Source: Pycnopodia helianthoides (taxonomy: Eukaryota > Echinodermata > Asteroidea > Forcipulatida > Asteriidae). Taken from it: a DNA stretch of 64,000 nucleotides. Both the position numbers and the translations under genes were made by a program. The stretch is taken from positions 14,182,953-14,246,952 of the forward strand of contig CM063256.1 of assembly GCA_032158295.1 (NCBI GenBank). The letters run 5' to 3'. Shown piece after piece: positions 36,901 through 46,164 of this stretch (its first letter is position 1; each line of letters starts with the position of its first letter). The notes beneath the pieces are model-generated. The model was not told where the DNA came from, did not search any database, and was given only the letters and a program-made list of their open reading frames with translations.

Positions 36901-39060
36901 GAATGGCCATTACATTTAGCTCAGTTGGTAGTTCGCTGGCACATTAATACTGAGGTCACTGGCTCACATCCCACTCTAGTCAATTTTTCTCTAGCTCAGT
37001 TGGTAGAGCACTGTCATGTTAATCCGGAGGTCACTGGCCCAAATCTCACTCTTGTCAATTTTTCTTTGTTAACCCTCTTGCTGTCTGACCATTCAATACC
37101 ATTCAAGTGGTTTTGAATGATAGATAAACTATGCCAGCCTGAAATATGATACCATGAGGGAATGCATGTACACAGTGCACAGTTAGTTCTGTGCACAGGT
37201 TGTGCCACAGTACACAACCTTGGCAGTCGAATGGTTTCAAATGGTTGGTCAACTCACTGGAAAATGTTGCCAAGAGTCACTGACAGTAGGAGGGTTAAAC
37301 CACAATATTGATTTAAATTTTTCCAGTCAGTTTTCCCTCATGGTTTGAAATAAAAAGTAGCTTCCCCTTAAGGGGATCCCTATCCTGCCGCTTCCCAGGT
37401 TATAGTAAAAACTTGGGTGTAATCCCTGACTTCATGGCAGTAACAAGTTAAATGGCTGCCTCGAACAAAGATATTGACAAAATACGGAGACCACAAACAT
37501 TAGGGTTAGATACATGTAGCTCATTTGGTAGAGCGCCAGCAAAATAGTCCAGAAGTGGCTGGTTTAAATCCCGCTTTGGTCAAACTTTCTTAGCACAACC
37601 CCGAAATGACAAAAATTTACCCTGTCAGTTACCCTTGTTGATTATAAAATTATCACACAAGTCAGTCTAATCCATATATTGCTATTGATCCCTTGCACAA
37701 TGCAGAACGCACCTCTGCAAAATGCTTTTCTACCATTTCCACCATTTTGGTAGTCAATTTCTTTGTGTATATTTTGACACCCAAAATGAGGGGACAGGAT
37801 AGGCACGTGTAAGTGTGCTGCGTGTCGTGCAAGGGGTCAACACAACTGTAACTTACTATTGAGGCCAACTGTAGTTGTGATTTTATCCAGGGGCATTCCT
37901 TTGTAGTTTTTGTTGAACTGCATCTGTGTAGTTTCCAGGAAAGTCTGCATGGTGTAATTTCAAAAAACTGTTTGTAAGTCATACATGTATCAAACCATGG
38001 AGCAATGATCAAACAGATTTCTCACTGAAATATTTTTGCTAAAGCTGCATTTACATTGGATTGATATTTTACCGAGACCACAGGTAACATCCCATTAGGT
38101 AAATCTTACCGGTGTCTGTAATTGGGTTAATTGACGTAGGAAAACTTACTAAGACGATGGTGAAACAAACCGATTGACTAAACATAAACACATTAGGGTG
38201 CTACGCCTACCTTTAACTGTGACAAAATACACGACCTAGCTTGTAAGCAATGGTTATAGAGCAGCAAAGAAAAGTTAGAAAAACAACCCAAGCAAAGAGA
38301 CGCAATTTCTGAGTGCTGTATACTGCCCGACAACATGAGTGTGAACATCACCAGTATATGCATGTCGTACTTTCCATTCTGTGTCTCATGTCATCATGCA
38401 AACCGGACATGGTATTTTCCTGACCGGTTTTAGCAGGACCGTGCCGCACTTTTTTCCTCGGTCAGTTTGACCAGGTAAGTTTACCTGGGCAGAAGGTGGC
38501 CGGTTACCAGAATCCTTAATGGTATCAGTCAAACACCTTATGGTAAATCAACGAACAAAACTAGCGACTAACTAGACTTAAATTTTTGTTGAAACAAAAG
38601 CATGGTGTTCGGTGAATATGTCCATGGACGCATGGACGGCATAGTTAGAGGTTGTGTGAGCGTGGGAAGTGTGCTTTTGTTAGCAGACAATCACGAGAGA
38701 TAAGAAGAAGAAGTATTTAAAAAAAAGAAAAAAAACGGAACAAAAACAAGAGGTGTTCCGGGCGGAGTGCCCGAACACCTAATAAAACCGATACATCTAG
38801 CTTTCACCAAGCAGAGGTCTGGGGCAGGGGTAGTTTGGCTACCAGGCTACTTTGCTCACTAAAGACAAGTTATATTTGGGATTTTTACTTGAATGAAATA
38901 AAGACTTTGATTCTGATAAATGGATCCTCAATACCTACAGAACTTTGCAAAAGTTTGTCAACTTACTGTTTTTTCCGGCATTGTCAAGTCCAAGGATCAG
39001 CACAAAATATTCATCTCGTCTAACCATGTACTGCCACAATCCATACAGCAAGCTGAACAT
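30993..39060 (-). CDS. ARFRP1: ADP-ribosylation factor-related protein 1 (ARFRP1), Golgi small GTPase
   Basis: Seven exons: 39060-38967, 37944-37857, 36427-36345, 34238-34157, 32550-32480, 31911-31811 and 31203-30993. ARFRP1 recruits ARL1 and golgin tethers at the trans-Golgi in animals (family knowledge). Visible motifs: N-terminal MFSLLYGLW and P-loop LGLDNAGK (exon 1), NKNYKGMPLDKITTTVGLN switch I (exon 2), LMFWDLGGQEELQALWDK (exon 3), YYAESHGLIYVVDSSD (exon 4), LLVLANKQD (exon 5), GKRDC and VSALTG (exon 6), and GVNEGIDWLVECV (exon 7). These match ARFRP1 better than ARF or ARL2/3. Oddities: exon 1 is 94 bp where phase 0 needs 93, because GGAAAAAACA has one A too many after Gly-Lys. That is a frameshift or an assembly error. 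The C-terminus runs about 40 residues beyond the usual ~201, and its codons overlap a dispersed repeat. Confidence 0.93.
31290..31662. mobile_element. TTAA-flanked MITE in ARFRP1 intron 6
   Basis: TTAA at 31286-31289 and 31663-31666 bounds an element starting AGGCAGGGTATACTTTTGG and ending ...ACCAAAAGTATTCACTGCCT. The interior has GTTTTTGAGAGA and ACTTCAGAGGGA-like phrases in inverse form, shared with the copy at 50816-51200. Confidence 0.75.
31997..32130. mobile_element. Degenerate copy of the 230-bp TTAA MITE
   Basis: TGACCATTCAATACCATTCA and the following words (ATGCCAAACTGCAATATGAT) match the elements at 37073 and 41499. The right end is lost, running into a tRNA-like SINE. Confidence 0.5.
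32125..32220 (+). repeat. tRNA-derived SINE fragment (ARFRP1 intron 5)
   Basis: An A-box-like TGGTCAAGTGG and a good B box GGTTCGAATTC (32181-32191) sit about 45 bp apart. There is no convincing acceptor stem, so it is a SINE head rather than a tRNA gene. Confidence 0.55.
32310..32440 (+). repeat. tRNA-derived SINE (ARFRP1 intron 5)
   Basis: A degenerate tRNA head (B-box-like GGTTTAAGTCC) is followed by the tail GTCAATTTTTCTTTG and ACCCAGTCAGTTTCCCTT. The same tail follows tRNA-like heads at 37050, 37600 and, inverted, 33541-33700. Confidence 0.6.
33541..33700 (-). repeat. tRNA-derived SINE, minus strand (ARFRP1 intron 4)
   Basis: Read on the minus strand: AGCTCAGTTGGTAGAGCGCC head, a degraded centre, then the tail CCCAGTCAGTTTCCCTTGTG. 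Same family as the copies at 32310 and 36914. Confidence 0.6.
33988..34115 (-). repeat. tRNA-Leu/Ser-like SINE head, minus strand (ARFRP1 intron 4)
   Basis: On the minus strand: GTGTCAGGGCCGAGCGG (A box) and GGGTTCGAGTCC (B box), then GTGACACTTGTGTCC. It ends about 40 bp from ARFRP1 exon 4. Confidence 0.65.
35258..35545 (+). repeat. tRNA-derived SINE with internal deletion (ARFRP1 intron 3)
   Basis: It starts GTGTCATGGCCGAGTGG, loses the B-box segment after GTTCTGGTGGTCGAGTCAT, and continues with a body containing CCCGGGGTATAAATGGGTAC, ACTCCCCAGGGAGA and AATGTAAAGCGCATTGATAC. It ends in a TTATTATTTTTATTAT tail. The 80-codon open frame inside it is not a gene. Confidence 0.75.
35949..36169 (-). 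mobile_element. 230-bp TTAA MITE, copy 1 (ARFRP1 intron 3)
   Basis: TTAA at 35945-35948 and 36170-36173. Termini are CCCTCCTACTGTCAGTGAC and ...TGACAGCAAGAGGG-type, opposite in orientation to the copies at 37073 and 41499. Confidence 0.85.
36594..36770 (+). repeat. tRNA-derived SINE (ARFRP1 intron 2)
   Basis: GGGTGGTCCAGTTGGTAAGAC head with B box GGTTCCAATCC (36644-36654). The body includes CAGAACTCAGGAAAGTACTG and a stretch reading CAGTGAAAGGGTAAAACC. Confidence 0.6.
36914..37068 (+). repeat. Dimer of tRNA-derived SINE heads
   Basis: Two successive units start TAGCTCAGTTGGTAG and end GTCAATTTTTCT. Their B boxes are degraded (GGCTCACATCC and GGCCCAAATCT), so they are not functional tRNAs. 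The second runs directly into the TTAA of the next MITE. Confidence 0.65.
37073..37294 (+). mobile_element. 230-bp TTAA MITE, copy 2 (ARFRP1 intron 2)
   Basis: TTAA at 37069-37072 and 37295-37298. It starts CCCTCTTGCTGTCTGACCAT and ends GACAGTAGGAGGG, and is very similar to the copy at 41499. Confidence 0.85.
37502..37650 (+). repeat. tRNA-derived SINE (ARFRP1 intron 2)
   Basis: TGTAGCTCATTTGGTAGAGC head, B-box-like GGTTTAAATCC, then tail words TTACCCTGTCAGTTACCCTT. Same family as at 32310. Confidence 0.6.
38751..38780. repeat. Short GC-rich hairpin in ARFRP1 intron 1
   Basis: AGGTGTTCCGGGC, a GGAGT loop and GCCCGAACACCT form a 12-bp stem with one bulged C, just after an A-rich run. Function unknown; possibly the end of a repeat. 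Confidence 0.55.
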
Positions 39061-39079
39061 GGTGAATAACTGGGAAACT

Positions 39080-39553
39080 GAAATATAATTATACCCCAAA
39101 TAAGGTTGTTAGTGAAATATAATTATACCCCAAATAAGGTTGTTAGAGAAATATAATTATACCCCAAATAAGGTTGTTACTGAAATATAATTATACCCCA
39201 AATAAGGTTGTTAGAGAAATATAATTATACCCCAAATAAGGTTGTTACTGAAATATAATTATACCCCAAATAAGGTTGTTAGAGAAATATAATTATACCC
39301 CAAATAAGGTTGTTAGAGAAATATAATTATACCCCAAATAAGGTTGTTACTGAAATATAATTATACCCCAAATAAGGTTGTTAGAGAAATATAATTATAC
39401 CCCAAATAAGGTTGTTACTGAAATATAATTATACCCCAAATAAGGTTGTTAGAGAAATTATAACTATACCCCAAATAAGGTTGTTACTGAAATATAATTA
39501 TACCCCAAATAAGGTTGGTAAAGTGAAATAAAATTATACCCCAAATAAGGTTG
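39080..39553. repeat. 34-bp minisatellite directly upstream of ARFRP1
   Basis: About 14 head-to-tail copies of a 34-bp unit containing AATTATACCCCAAATAAGG. Units differ mainly at the junction (AGAG, ACTG, AGTG) and alternate in part. The array begins 20 bp upstream of the ARFRP1 ATG (39060), so it lies in the 5' untranslated region or the promoter. Confidence 0.95.
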
Positions 39554-40145
39554 TGTTATCAATCTAGCCTCATATGGTGTCCTTCACTTCATCAAACAAA
39601 ACTAGCCCCTTAGCCCTTTACAGACCAGAGCAAAACAAAAGCAGCTCATAAGGAAAATCAAAGTTTGAAGTCTGCAAGACTCATGAGTCAAACTGTGAGC
39701 TTTCAAATTATGAAAAAGTCATACCATTTTTATTGCAAATATGGCCCTCTTATAATATACACATTCCATACACATTGTTTGAATATGACACATAACGGAG
39801 CTTCGCAAACGATTAATTTCTCCAGATTACACTGTTCTGAAAATGAGAAATGAAAAAAAAATTCCAATTTGTCGTGACTGAAGATGGCCATCTTAACTAT
39901 CAAACACTGCCAGCTGATCGCATGCATGCATGCCTCGTATGTGCAGTAGGCCCTATGCGTAAAATAGTCACTTGAAAGCAATATGAAAATATGAAGAATA
40001 TAATGAAAGATTTCATCTCTTTTGAATTTTTCTGTACTGACTCTATATAATGTGAATACACAGTAGTCGTAGCAAGTTCACACTCAGTGTATCAATTATC
40101 ATTTAATTTTTTCAACAATTCAGGTAGGCTAATACTAATAAACAA

Positions 40146-40316
40146 ATGCATTGACGTCATCATACCGACATCTTCTCAGAGGTAAAAGGATGACGAAATG
40201 ATTGAAAACGTACATTTGGTACGCCCAGCACAGGGGATGAGCCAATGATCAAGCTTTCTTTTGACCTCTAGCCGAGGGCGCCCTACTCAAAATGACATCA
40301 TGTGCATAAGGTCTAT
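40146..40316. mobile_element. MITE with TGACGTCAT subterminal inverted repeats, copy 1
   Basis: ATGCATTGACGTCATC at the left and TGACATCATGTGCATAAGGT at the right are inverted repeats. The interior (GAGGTAAAAGGATGACGAAA, then CTTTTGACCTCTAGCCGAGG) matches the copy at 49005-49173. Confidence 0.7.
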
Positions 40317-40667
40317 ATCATTATGGAAACAAGTCAACTCGTAAGTATCATAACTGGGCAGTTGACGTGAAAGTTGATCGGAGTTGCTACGCATTACGTA
40401 TGAGCACATGATGCGATCATGACCACACATCGATCGGTACAGCTACATAATGTTTACAATGGAAGCGTGGATATGCAATTTATTTTCTGGAATAATGTCA
40501 CCTATCCCCTATGAATAGATTTGCTTATAAAATAATATTTGTTTATAATCAAAAGTATGAACGACATTTCAGCTTCTTAAAAAAGGTAAAAATATAATTA
40601 TGAACCAACATTAGCGTGCTAAGTTGAAATGTCATTTGCAGTATGGTATTGTGTAGCCCCATGAATA

Positions 40668-41350
40668 GGGCCAATCCACTCCATATCCTTGGCCCCAGCA
40701 CCACTGCAGACCTATTCTTTCGCCCTATGATGTTTTTAATCTGCAAAGATCTAGATCGTGAAACTTACTGATCGAATGCCAATGTGCTCGTAGATAGCCG
40801 GACTGCTGGAATTTCTTTTTAAAAACATCACAAGTTTTTGGTGAAAATTAAATTATTTTCGAGAGTGAACTTTTAAAACGATCTCAACGATCTTGATTAT
40901 TTGCACTCGCGGCGTCTACGTCTGCGAGAAAATTAGTCTGGTACCAACTCAATCGTAGCAATTGATTGTATCGTTTTTCAAATGCTGTTGAGGGAGCCAG
41001 ACAAAACCTAGTTTTTGAACCCAAACATTTCGATCCCGTCGTACAGTAACGCGGAAAATCACCCTTTTTTAACGTAATTATGAGAACGTGTGTACTACTT
41101 CAAAATAAGCAAGTTGTCAGATCGTTGAGACAATTCTAAATATTAACTCTCGAAAATTATTGGATTTTCACCAAAAACGTGTGATGTTTTTAAAAGAAAT
41201 TTTAACAGTCCGGCTATCTGCAAGTACATGGGCATTCAATCGGGAAGTTTCACGATCTAGATCTTTGCAGATTAAAAACATTATAGGGCGAAAGAATAGG
41301 TCTGCAGTGGTGCTGGGGCCAAGGATATGGAGTGGATTGGCCCTATTCAT
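40668..41350. repeat. Large inverted repeat, ~190-bp arms with ~300-bp spacer
   Basis: The left arm (about 40668-40860) and right arm (about 41150-41350) are complementary over AATAGGGCCAATCCACTCC, GGCCCCAGCACCACTGCAG, ATGTTTTTAATCTGCAAAG and ACCAAAAACTTGTGATG, with small differences. Open frames in both arms encode the same peptide (containing RKNRSAVVLGPRIWSGLALF), which I do not recognise. It may be a fold-back transposon or an inverted duplication of an exon. Confidence 0.75.
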
Positions 41351-41498
41351 CATCATGGGGCTAGGTATTGTGGAGAAGCATTTTATTAGTCCACTTTGTT
41401 GGACTGTGTTATTGCTCTCGTTCAACATCGGTCTTTCCTTCCTCCATGCATTTACACACATTCTTATTCCTCCATGTTTACACTAAACAGCCAATTAA

Positions 41499-41723
41499 CC
41501 CTCTTGCTGTCTGACCATTCAATACCATTCAAGTGGTTTTGAATGATAGATAAACTATGCCAGCCTGAAATATGATACCATGAGGGAATGCATGTACACA
41601 GTACACAATTAGTTCTGTGCACAGCTAGTTGTGCCACCGTACACAACCTTGGCAGTCGAATGGTTTCAAATGGTTGGTCAACTCACTGGAAAATGTTGCC
41701 AAGAGTCACTGACAGTAGGAGGG
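41499..41723 (+). mobile_element. 230-bp TTAA MITE, copy 3
   Basis: TTAA at 41495-41498 and 41724-41727. Nearly identical to the element at 37073-37294. Confidence 0.85.
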
Positions 41724-41729
41724 TTAAGG

Positions 41730-43217
41730 AGCCTCGACCAACATACATGTAGTTTTACCACGGAGGACCAATCGTACACAGTTTCAGTCCTGTCACTACA
41801 TGTAGCACTGTACATCCATCCATGTCACTACACTAGTCACTAGTGTCAGTGCAGTATACATGTAATACTAGAAATTGCAGCCAATTTGGGCTAAACTCTC
41901 ACCCTATAAACAGGGCAAGTTATACACGTCAGACTATACATTACTTAGAATTCAGGTTTTATTTATTACCTTTAAAGTTGAAGCAGTACCAATAATTCTG
42001 CAAGCTGACGATATGGGTGCCACTTGTCTGCTTGTTTTCAACGTTTGGGATGGGGGTTCATTGCTGCACACCAATAGTATCCGAAGTAACAGTCACTGAT
42101 TGCGCTACGTTAAACTGGCAGCATCAGTCCTGCCACTTCTATTATAACAAAAAAATAATACGCGCGCTGACTTCATGTACAAGAACAGACTCCACTATTA
42201 CACCCCTCACATAACCCGTCTTCAAAGTATTCAAGCATCAACAGATTTTCTTCAACTCTTCAGAATTTATCAATGAAGAGTTTAACTTCATTAAGAATAT
42301 TTCTTTTAATGTAATTCAAGAAAGTCAAACGTCATAATTCATGTGCTACCAGAAATTCGAGCTAATACCATACTGTCGATTGCGGAAACTTCCAGGCAGT
42401 GATAAAAACTGTTAACCAATTTGTGTCTTACTACACTGTCAAAAAAAAAAATCAGTTTTTTTATTTAATATGAATATTAATTTTCCTTCTTTGCATGTAT
42501 GTGCACAGAGAATTCGGTATTTTAATTTAACATGAAAGTTCATTACGGACATGTTTGTGATGAAGTATAAGCCTAATAAACACAGTCTCGGTTTCGTAAT
42601 ATTTGAGTGAATTTTGTTTAGGAACTGAAATTTACCACGGAAAACTGAAAGACAAAGAATTAAGAAAAACGAAACATTGTCGCTATTCGTCGGGGAGTGG
42701 TTAGGTTTTTAAAACATTATTGAATCGCTATTATGAATTGAATTGCACAGAGTGGAGTTCTAGTCAAACATTCTCAGTATAATTGCACTATTGGTCAACC
42801 AGTTGGGATTAATATTCTGATTTTGAATTAGCTTGTCTTATTTACCTCGAGCTGAGACCTAATTCAGGCGCGGATCCAGGGGGCCAGGGGGCCCGTGCCC
42901 CCCGGGTAAAAAAAATTATGTGTTTGGAGAATATGCAGTGACTATATAATATGAAAATATTGTGTGGCAAAAATAAGATTTATATTATATAGGCCCATTA
43001 CTAGAATAAAAGAGCAAAAACGGCAATTTTTAATTTATGCAAATTAGACATATTTCCCCTACTTATTTTTTCTACTTTTTTGATATGTTGTTTGGGAGGG
43101 TTTCAAGAGACACTTGCAAAAAAAAAACATTTCTGTTGAGACATTGCTTACTCATTGTAAAGTATTTGACAGTTATTTTATAAGTACCTTTATATTAACT
43201 TGATAAAACTATACATC
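41730..43217. other. Intergenic region with transposon debris
   Basis: No exon is recognised. 42866-42912 (GCGCGGATCCAGGGGGC through CCCCCCGGGTAAAAAAA) looks like the end of a DNA transposon related to the one near 28330. The last 20 bp (TGATAAAACTATACATCT) match the array just inside intron 1 of the family gene, so the relic described at 44950 begins here. Confidence 0.5.
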
Positions 43218-43380
43218 TTAAAGGGGCACTGTCGTGATCACAAAGAGCCAGTGGCCAGACATTGAATTTTGAACTCTCATCCAGTTACTGCACACATGCG
43301 CGCGATAGTAACGACGGCGCCCTTTGTTAAAGCTTTTATTTTTTGATGTTAACGCGCGCGTGTAGTAACTGGGTGAGAGC

Positions 43381-44755
43381 CATAGAGCTATATATATTGA
43401 CTAGAGCGCTAACTTGCTCTGAGTTTAGAAGCCACCCTGGGCGCAGAGATGTTTGATGTGTTGCGTGACTACGGAACGATTTTAATTTTAAGAGAGCACA
43501 CATGGCCGCGAAAATTTTGCATTCGGCGTGCGCGCTTACGTACGCACCATATTTAGTCTCACGATCATTGCTCTTGTAAACAGGTGATTTTAGTGATGTC
43601 TTAAAAAATGTGTAGTAGGTGATTCTCTGATGTTGTTACTTACGTCTTAGGAAAAATGCTGAGTCGAACTAAAGCCTTGTTTGGGAGGATTCAATGCTTC
43701 AAGATGTCAAGGGGAAAAAACGAAATCTGCTTCAAGGATACACAATATGCCGGCAAGAATGACGAACTCAAAAAAAAAAAACGTATACGCGCAAACGCAC
43801 ATGTTAAACATGACGCACATGACGCTCGCAGTTTGTACGCTCATTAGCAGATTGTGCGTTCCATCGTTCTCATTTGCTGCATATTTGGTTCGATGACGCA
43901 TAGAAAAGAACCAACGCTTTATCACGCAAATAGCCGTACAATTGCCGTACAAAATTTCAAGCTTTTGTATTGGTATGTACCATAGAGCTATATATATTGA
44001 CTAGAGCGCTAACACCCCGTTATACACGCACTAAGGTTTTGAAGCCGTGTGGGCGCATCCATGTTTATGTACAAACCAATACAAAAGCTTGAAATTTTGT
44101 ACGGCAATTGTACGGCTATTTGCATGATAAAGCGTTTGTTCTTTTCTATGCGTCATCGAACCAAATATGCAGCAAACGAGAACGCACAATCTGCTAATGA
44201 GCGTACAAACTGCGAGCGTCATGTGCGTCATGCTTAACATGTGCGTTTGCGCGTATACGTGGTTTTTTTGAGTTCGTCATTCTTGCCGGCATATTGTGTA
44301 TCCTTTAAGCAGATTTCGTTTTTTTCCCCTTGACATCTTGAAGCATTGAATCCTCCAAACAAGGCTTTAGTTCGACTCAGCATTTTTCCTAAGACGTAAG
44401 TAACATCATCAGAGAATCACCTACTACATATTTGTTTAAGACATCACTAAAATCACCTGTTTACAAGAGCAATGATCGTTAGATTAAATTCGGCGCGTAC
44501 GTAAGCGCGCACGCCGAATGCAAAATTTTCGCGGCCATGTGTGCTCTCTTAAAATTAAAATCGTTCCGTAGTCACGCAACACATCAAACATCTCTGCGCC
44601 CAGGGTGGCTTCTAAACTCAGAGCAAGTTAGCGCTCTAGTCAATATATATAGCTGTATGGTTTGTACATAAACATGGATGCGCCCACACGGCTTCAAAAC
44701 CTTAGTGCGTGTATAACGGGGTGTTAGCGCTCTAGTCAATATATATAGCTCTATG
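43381..44755 (-). mobile_element. hAT-like MITE (outer copy), split by a second copy
   Basis: Termini CATAGAGCTATATATATTGA and its complement; perfect 8-bp target duplication GTGAGAGC at 43373-43380 and 44756-44763. Without the inner insertion it is about 688 bp. An 8-bp duplication is typical of hAT transposons (family knowledge). Confidence 0.85.
43981..44659 (+). mobile_element. hAT-like MITE (inner copy), inserted in opposite orientation
   Basis: A full 679-bp copy of the same element with the same termini, flanked by GTATGTAC (43973-43980) and GTTTGTAC (44660-44667), an 8-bp duplication with one mismatch. Being inverted inside its own relative, it creates a long palindrome with arms of about 590 bp. 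Confidence 0.85.
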
Positions 44756-44949
44756 GTGAGAGCTCATGTTTCCATGCCCAGCCACAAGCAGACTGTAATA
44801 TGAACATGACGACAGTGTCCCTTTAAAAGGCGTGTGCCTACGTTGTGAGAGGCCTTTGGTGACGCTAGGTGGCAGCAGACTTACGAGGTAAATCCATTGT
44901 TCTCGGAAATCTGCGCATGCTTAGAACTACGTAAACAATAACATGCTCG

Positions 44950-45160
44950 ATCCTCGATCATGCTCGACTGCAATCACACTTGACGCATACAATGGGCCAA
45001 GGAACATCACATACCAGGTGGATGCGAGACAAAACTGCGTGCAGTTATCGGCCAATAATGAACAAGATTAATTTCGTTATAATGCTTACCGTCCAACCCA
45101 AGTCAGACTTTACACGGGAAAACAACCTTTAATAACAATTAATAAATACCTTGGAGAGTT
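44950..45160 (-). pseudogene. Relic of exon 1 and promoter of the secreted NTF2-like family
   Basis: The stretch with ACGCATACAATGGGCCAAGG, GGTGGATGCGAGACAAAACT and GCAGTTATCGGCCAATAATG aligns with exon 1 and the upstream region of copy 4 (26640-26850). Both candidate start codons are destroyed (ATGCACGCA is CTGCACGCA; GTTATGTCT is GTTTTGTCT) and about five bases are missing within the signal-peptide codons. No exons 2-4 were found nearby. The matching upstream flank continues in pieces to about 46305. Confidence 0.75.
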
Positions 45161-45167
45161 TATGCAC

Positions 45168-45550
45168 TCTGATTGGTCGAAGACTGGTCACGTGGGGGTG
45201 TATTAATATACACATATGGACTGGCAATGAGGTCACTAGAGTACGTCTATTCCCCGGGCCTGTGAGTGACCAGAAGAGGGACCTATTTCCCGATGCCGAA
45301 GGCCGAGGGAAATAGGTCCCTCTTCTGGTCACTCACAGGCCCGAGGGGATAGACGTGCTCTAGTGACAGAATCATGACAGTCCATATGTGTTTTATAACA
45401 CAACTCTGTCCAAAATATGAAATAAGAAAAGAAACTACCGTGATCCGATCCGCTTCGGGAACTATTTCCCGCAAACTACATGGTTGTGCAAATCTCATGC
45501 ACTAGCCTATAATAGTTCATCCCACGTGACCGTGTTTCAGCCAACCAGAA
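45168..45550. mobile_element. Fold-back element with a 60-bp near-perfect hairpin core
   Basis: Outer inverted words TGGTCACGTGGG and CCCACGTGACC enclose an inner palindrome. Arms 45232-45291 and 45307-45367 are complementary over about 60 bp with few mismatches (for example CTGTGAGTGACCAGAAGAGG), with a 15-bp loop. No coding capacity. It interrupts the gene relic. Confidence 0.8.
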
Positions 45551-46045
45551 TACAGAACAAGCAAGAGGTGTGTTATAACAATTGTGATATAAAGACCGGC
45601 TCAGTGAAATAGCGAATAAATGGCCCCTTAACAAGCACATTGTTGTGTAAAATCCTATGCGCTATGTGCTTGTTGCGCGGCATACTACTGGTATCAAATC
45701 AACTCATTTCTTTGTGCGTATTAATTTTTTCTTTTTTTTGAGCAGGACAGATGGTGCCGCGTGCGGAAACATTCCACGCGTAGGCGTGAACGCGCAGACA
45801 ATGTATCAATTTAGGGTAACTGGTACGCGGATAAAACCTACATAATGCAAAGTCATGGTCTGGTTCTTGAAAATATGTATAAACAGTTGATTATGTGTAA
45901 GAGATTAGGTACCACACAAAAGTTGAACAGCCAAAGGATTGGCCCTTGAACATGAGTAGAACATTTCTAAAAAATAACGGCGAAAGAAAACCACAACTTC
46001 TGACGATTTTTACATTTTTTTTTCGTTATAAGGCATTTATTAATG

Positions 46046-46160
46046 GGATTAACAGTGCGATGAGCCGGTCTTCAGCCTTCGGCTTTGTCCATTAACAGCG
46101 GCCAGCCACCAGCCCGGTCATTACCACGCAGTGAAGACCGGCTCATCGCACTGTTAATCC
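46046..46160. repeat. Hairpin with 29-bp arms
   Basis: GGATTAACAGTGCGATGAGC...GGTCTTCA at 46046-46074 is mirrored exactly by TGAAGACC...CTGTTAATCC at 46132-46160, with a GC-rich 57-bp loop that contains further small inverted words. It appears inserted next to GTAATTGGTAAACCGCGTG, which resumes the array-relic homology. Confidence 0.85.
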
Positions 46161-46164
46161 GTAA

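Larger units (their letters stand above)
43222..44822. mobile_element. TTAA-flanked (piggyBac-like) element carrying nested MITEs
   Basis: TTAA at 43218-43221 and 44823-44826. Termini AGGGGCACTGTCGTGATC and, inverted, AGGGACACTGTCGTCATG match at 13 of the first 14 bases. It contains no transposase frame. Most of its length is the two nested MITE copies listed next. It sits in the remnant of an array gene: the flanks resume with AAAGG, as in intron 1 of copy 4. Confidence 0.8.

Noticed and set aside
36985..37068. Possible tRNA gene (TAGCTCAGTTGGTAGAGC)
   Set aside because: The B box is degraded (GGCCCAAATCT), the acceptor stem does not pair, and it is one half of a SINE dimer.
39080..39553. 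Regular repeat that might suggest a CRISPR array
   Set aside because: The 34-bp units are head to tail with no unique spacers, and the genome is eukaryotic. It is a minisatellite.
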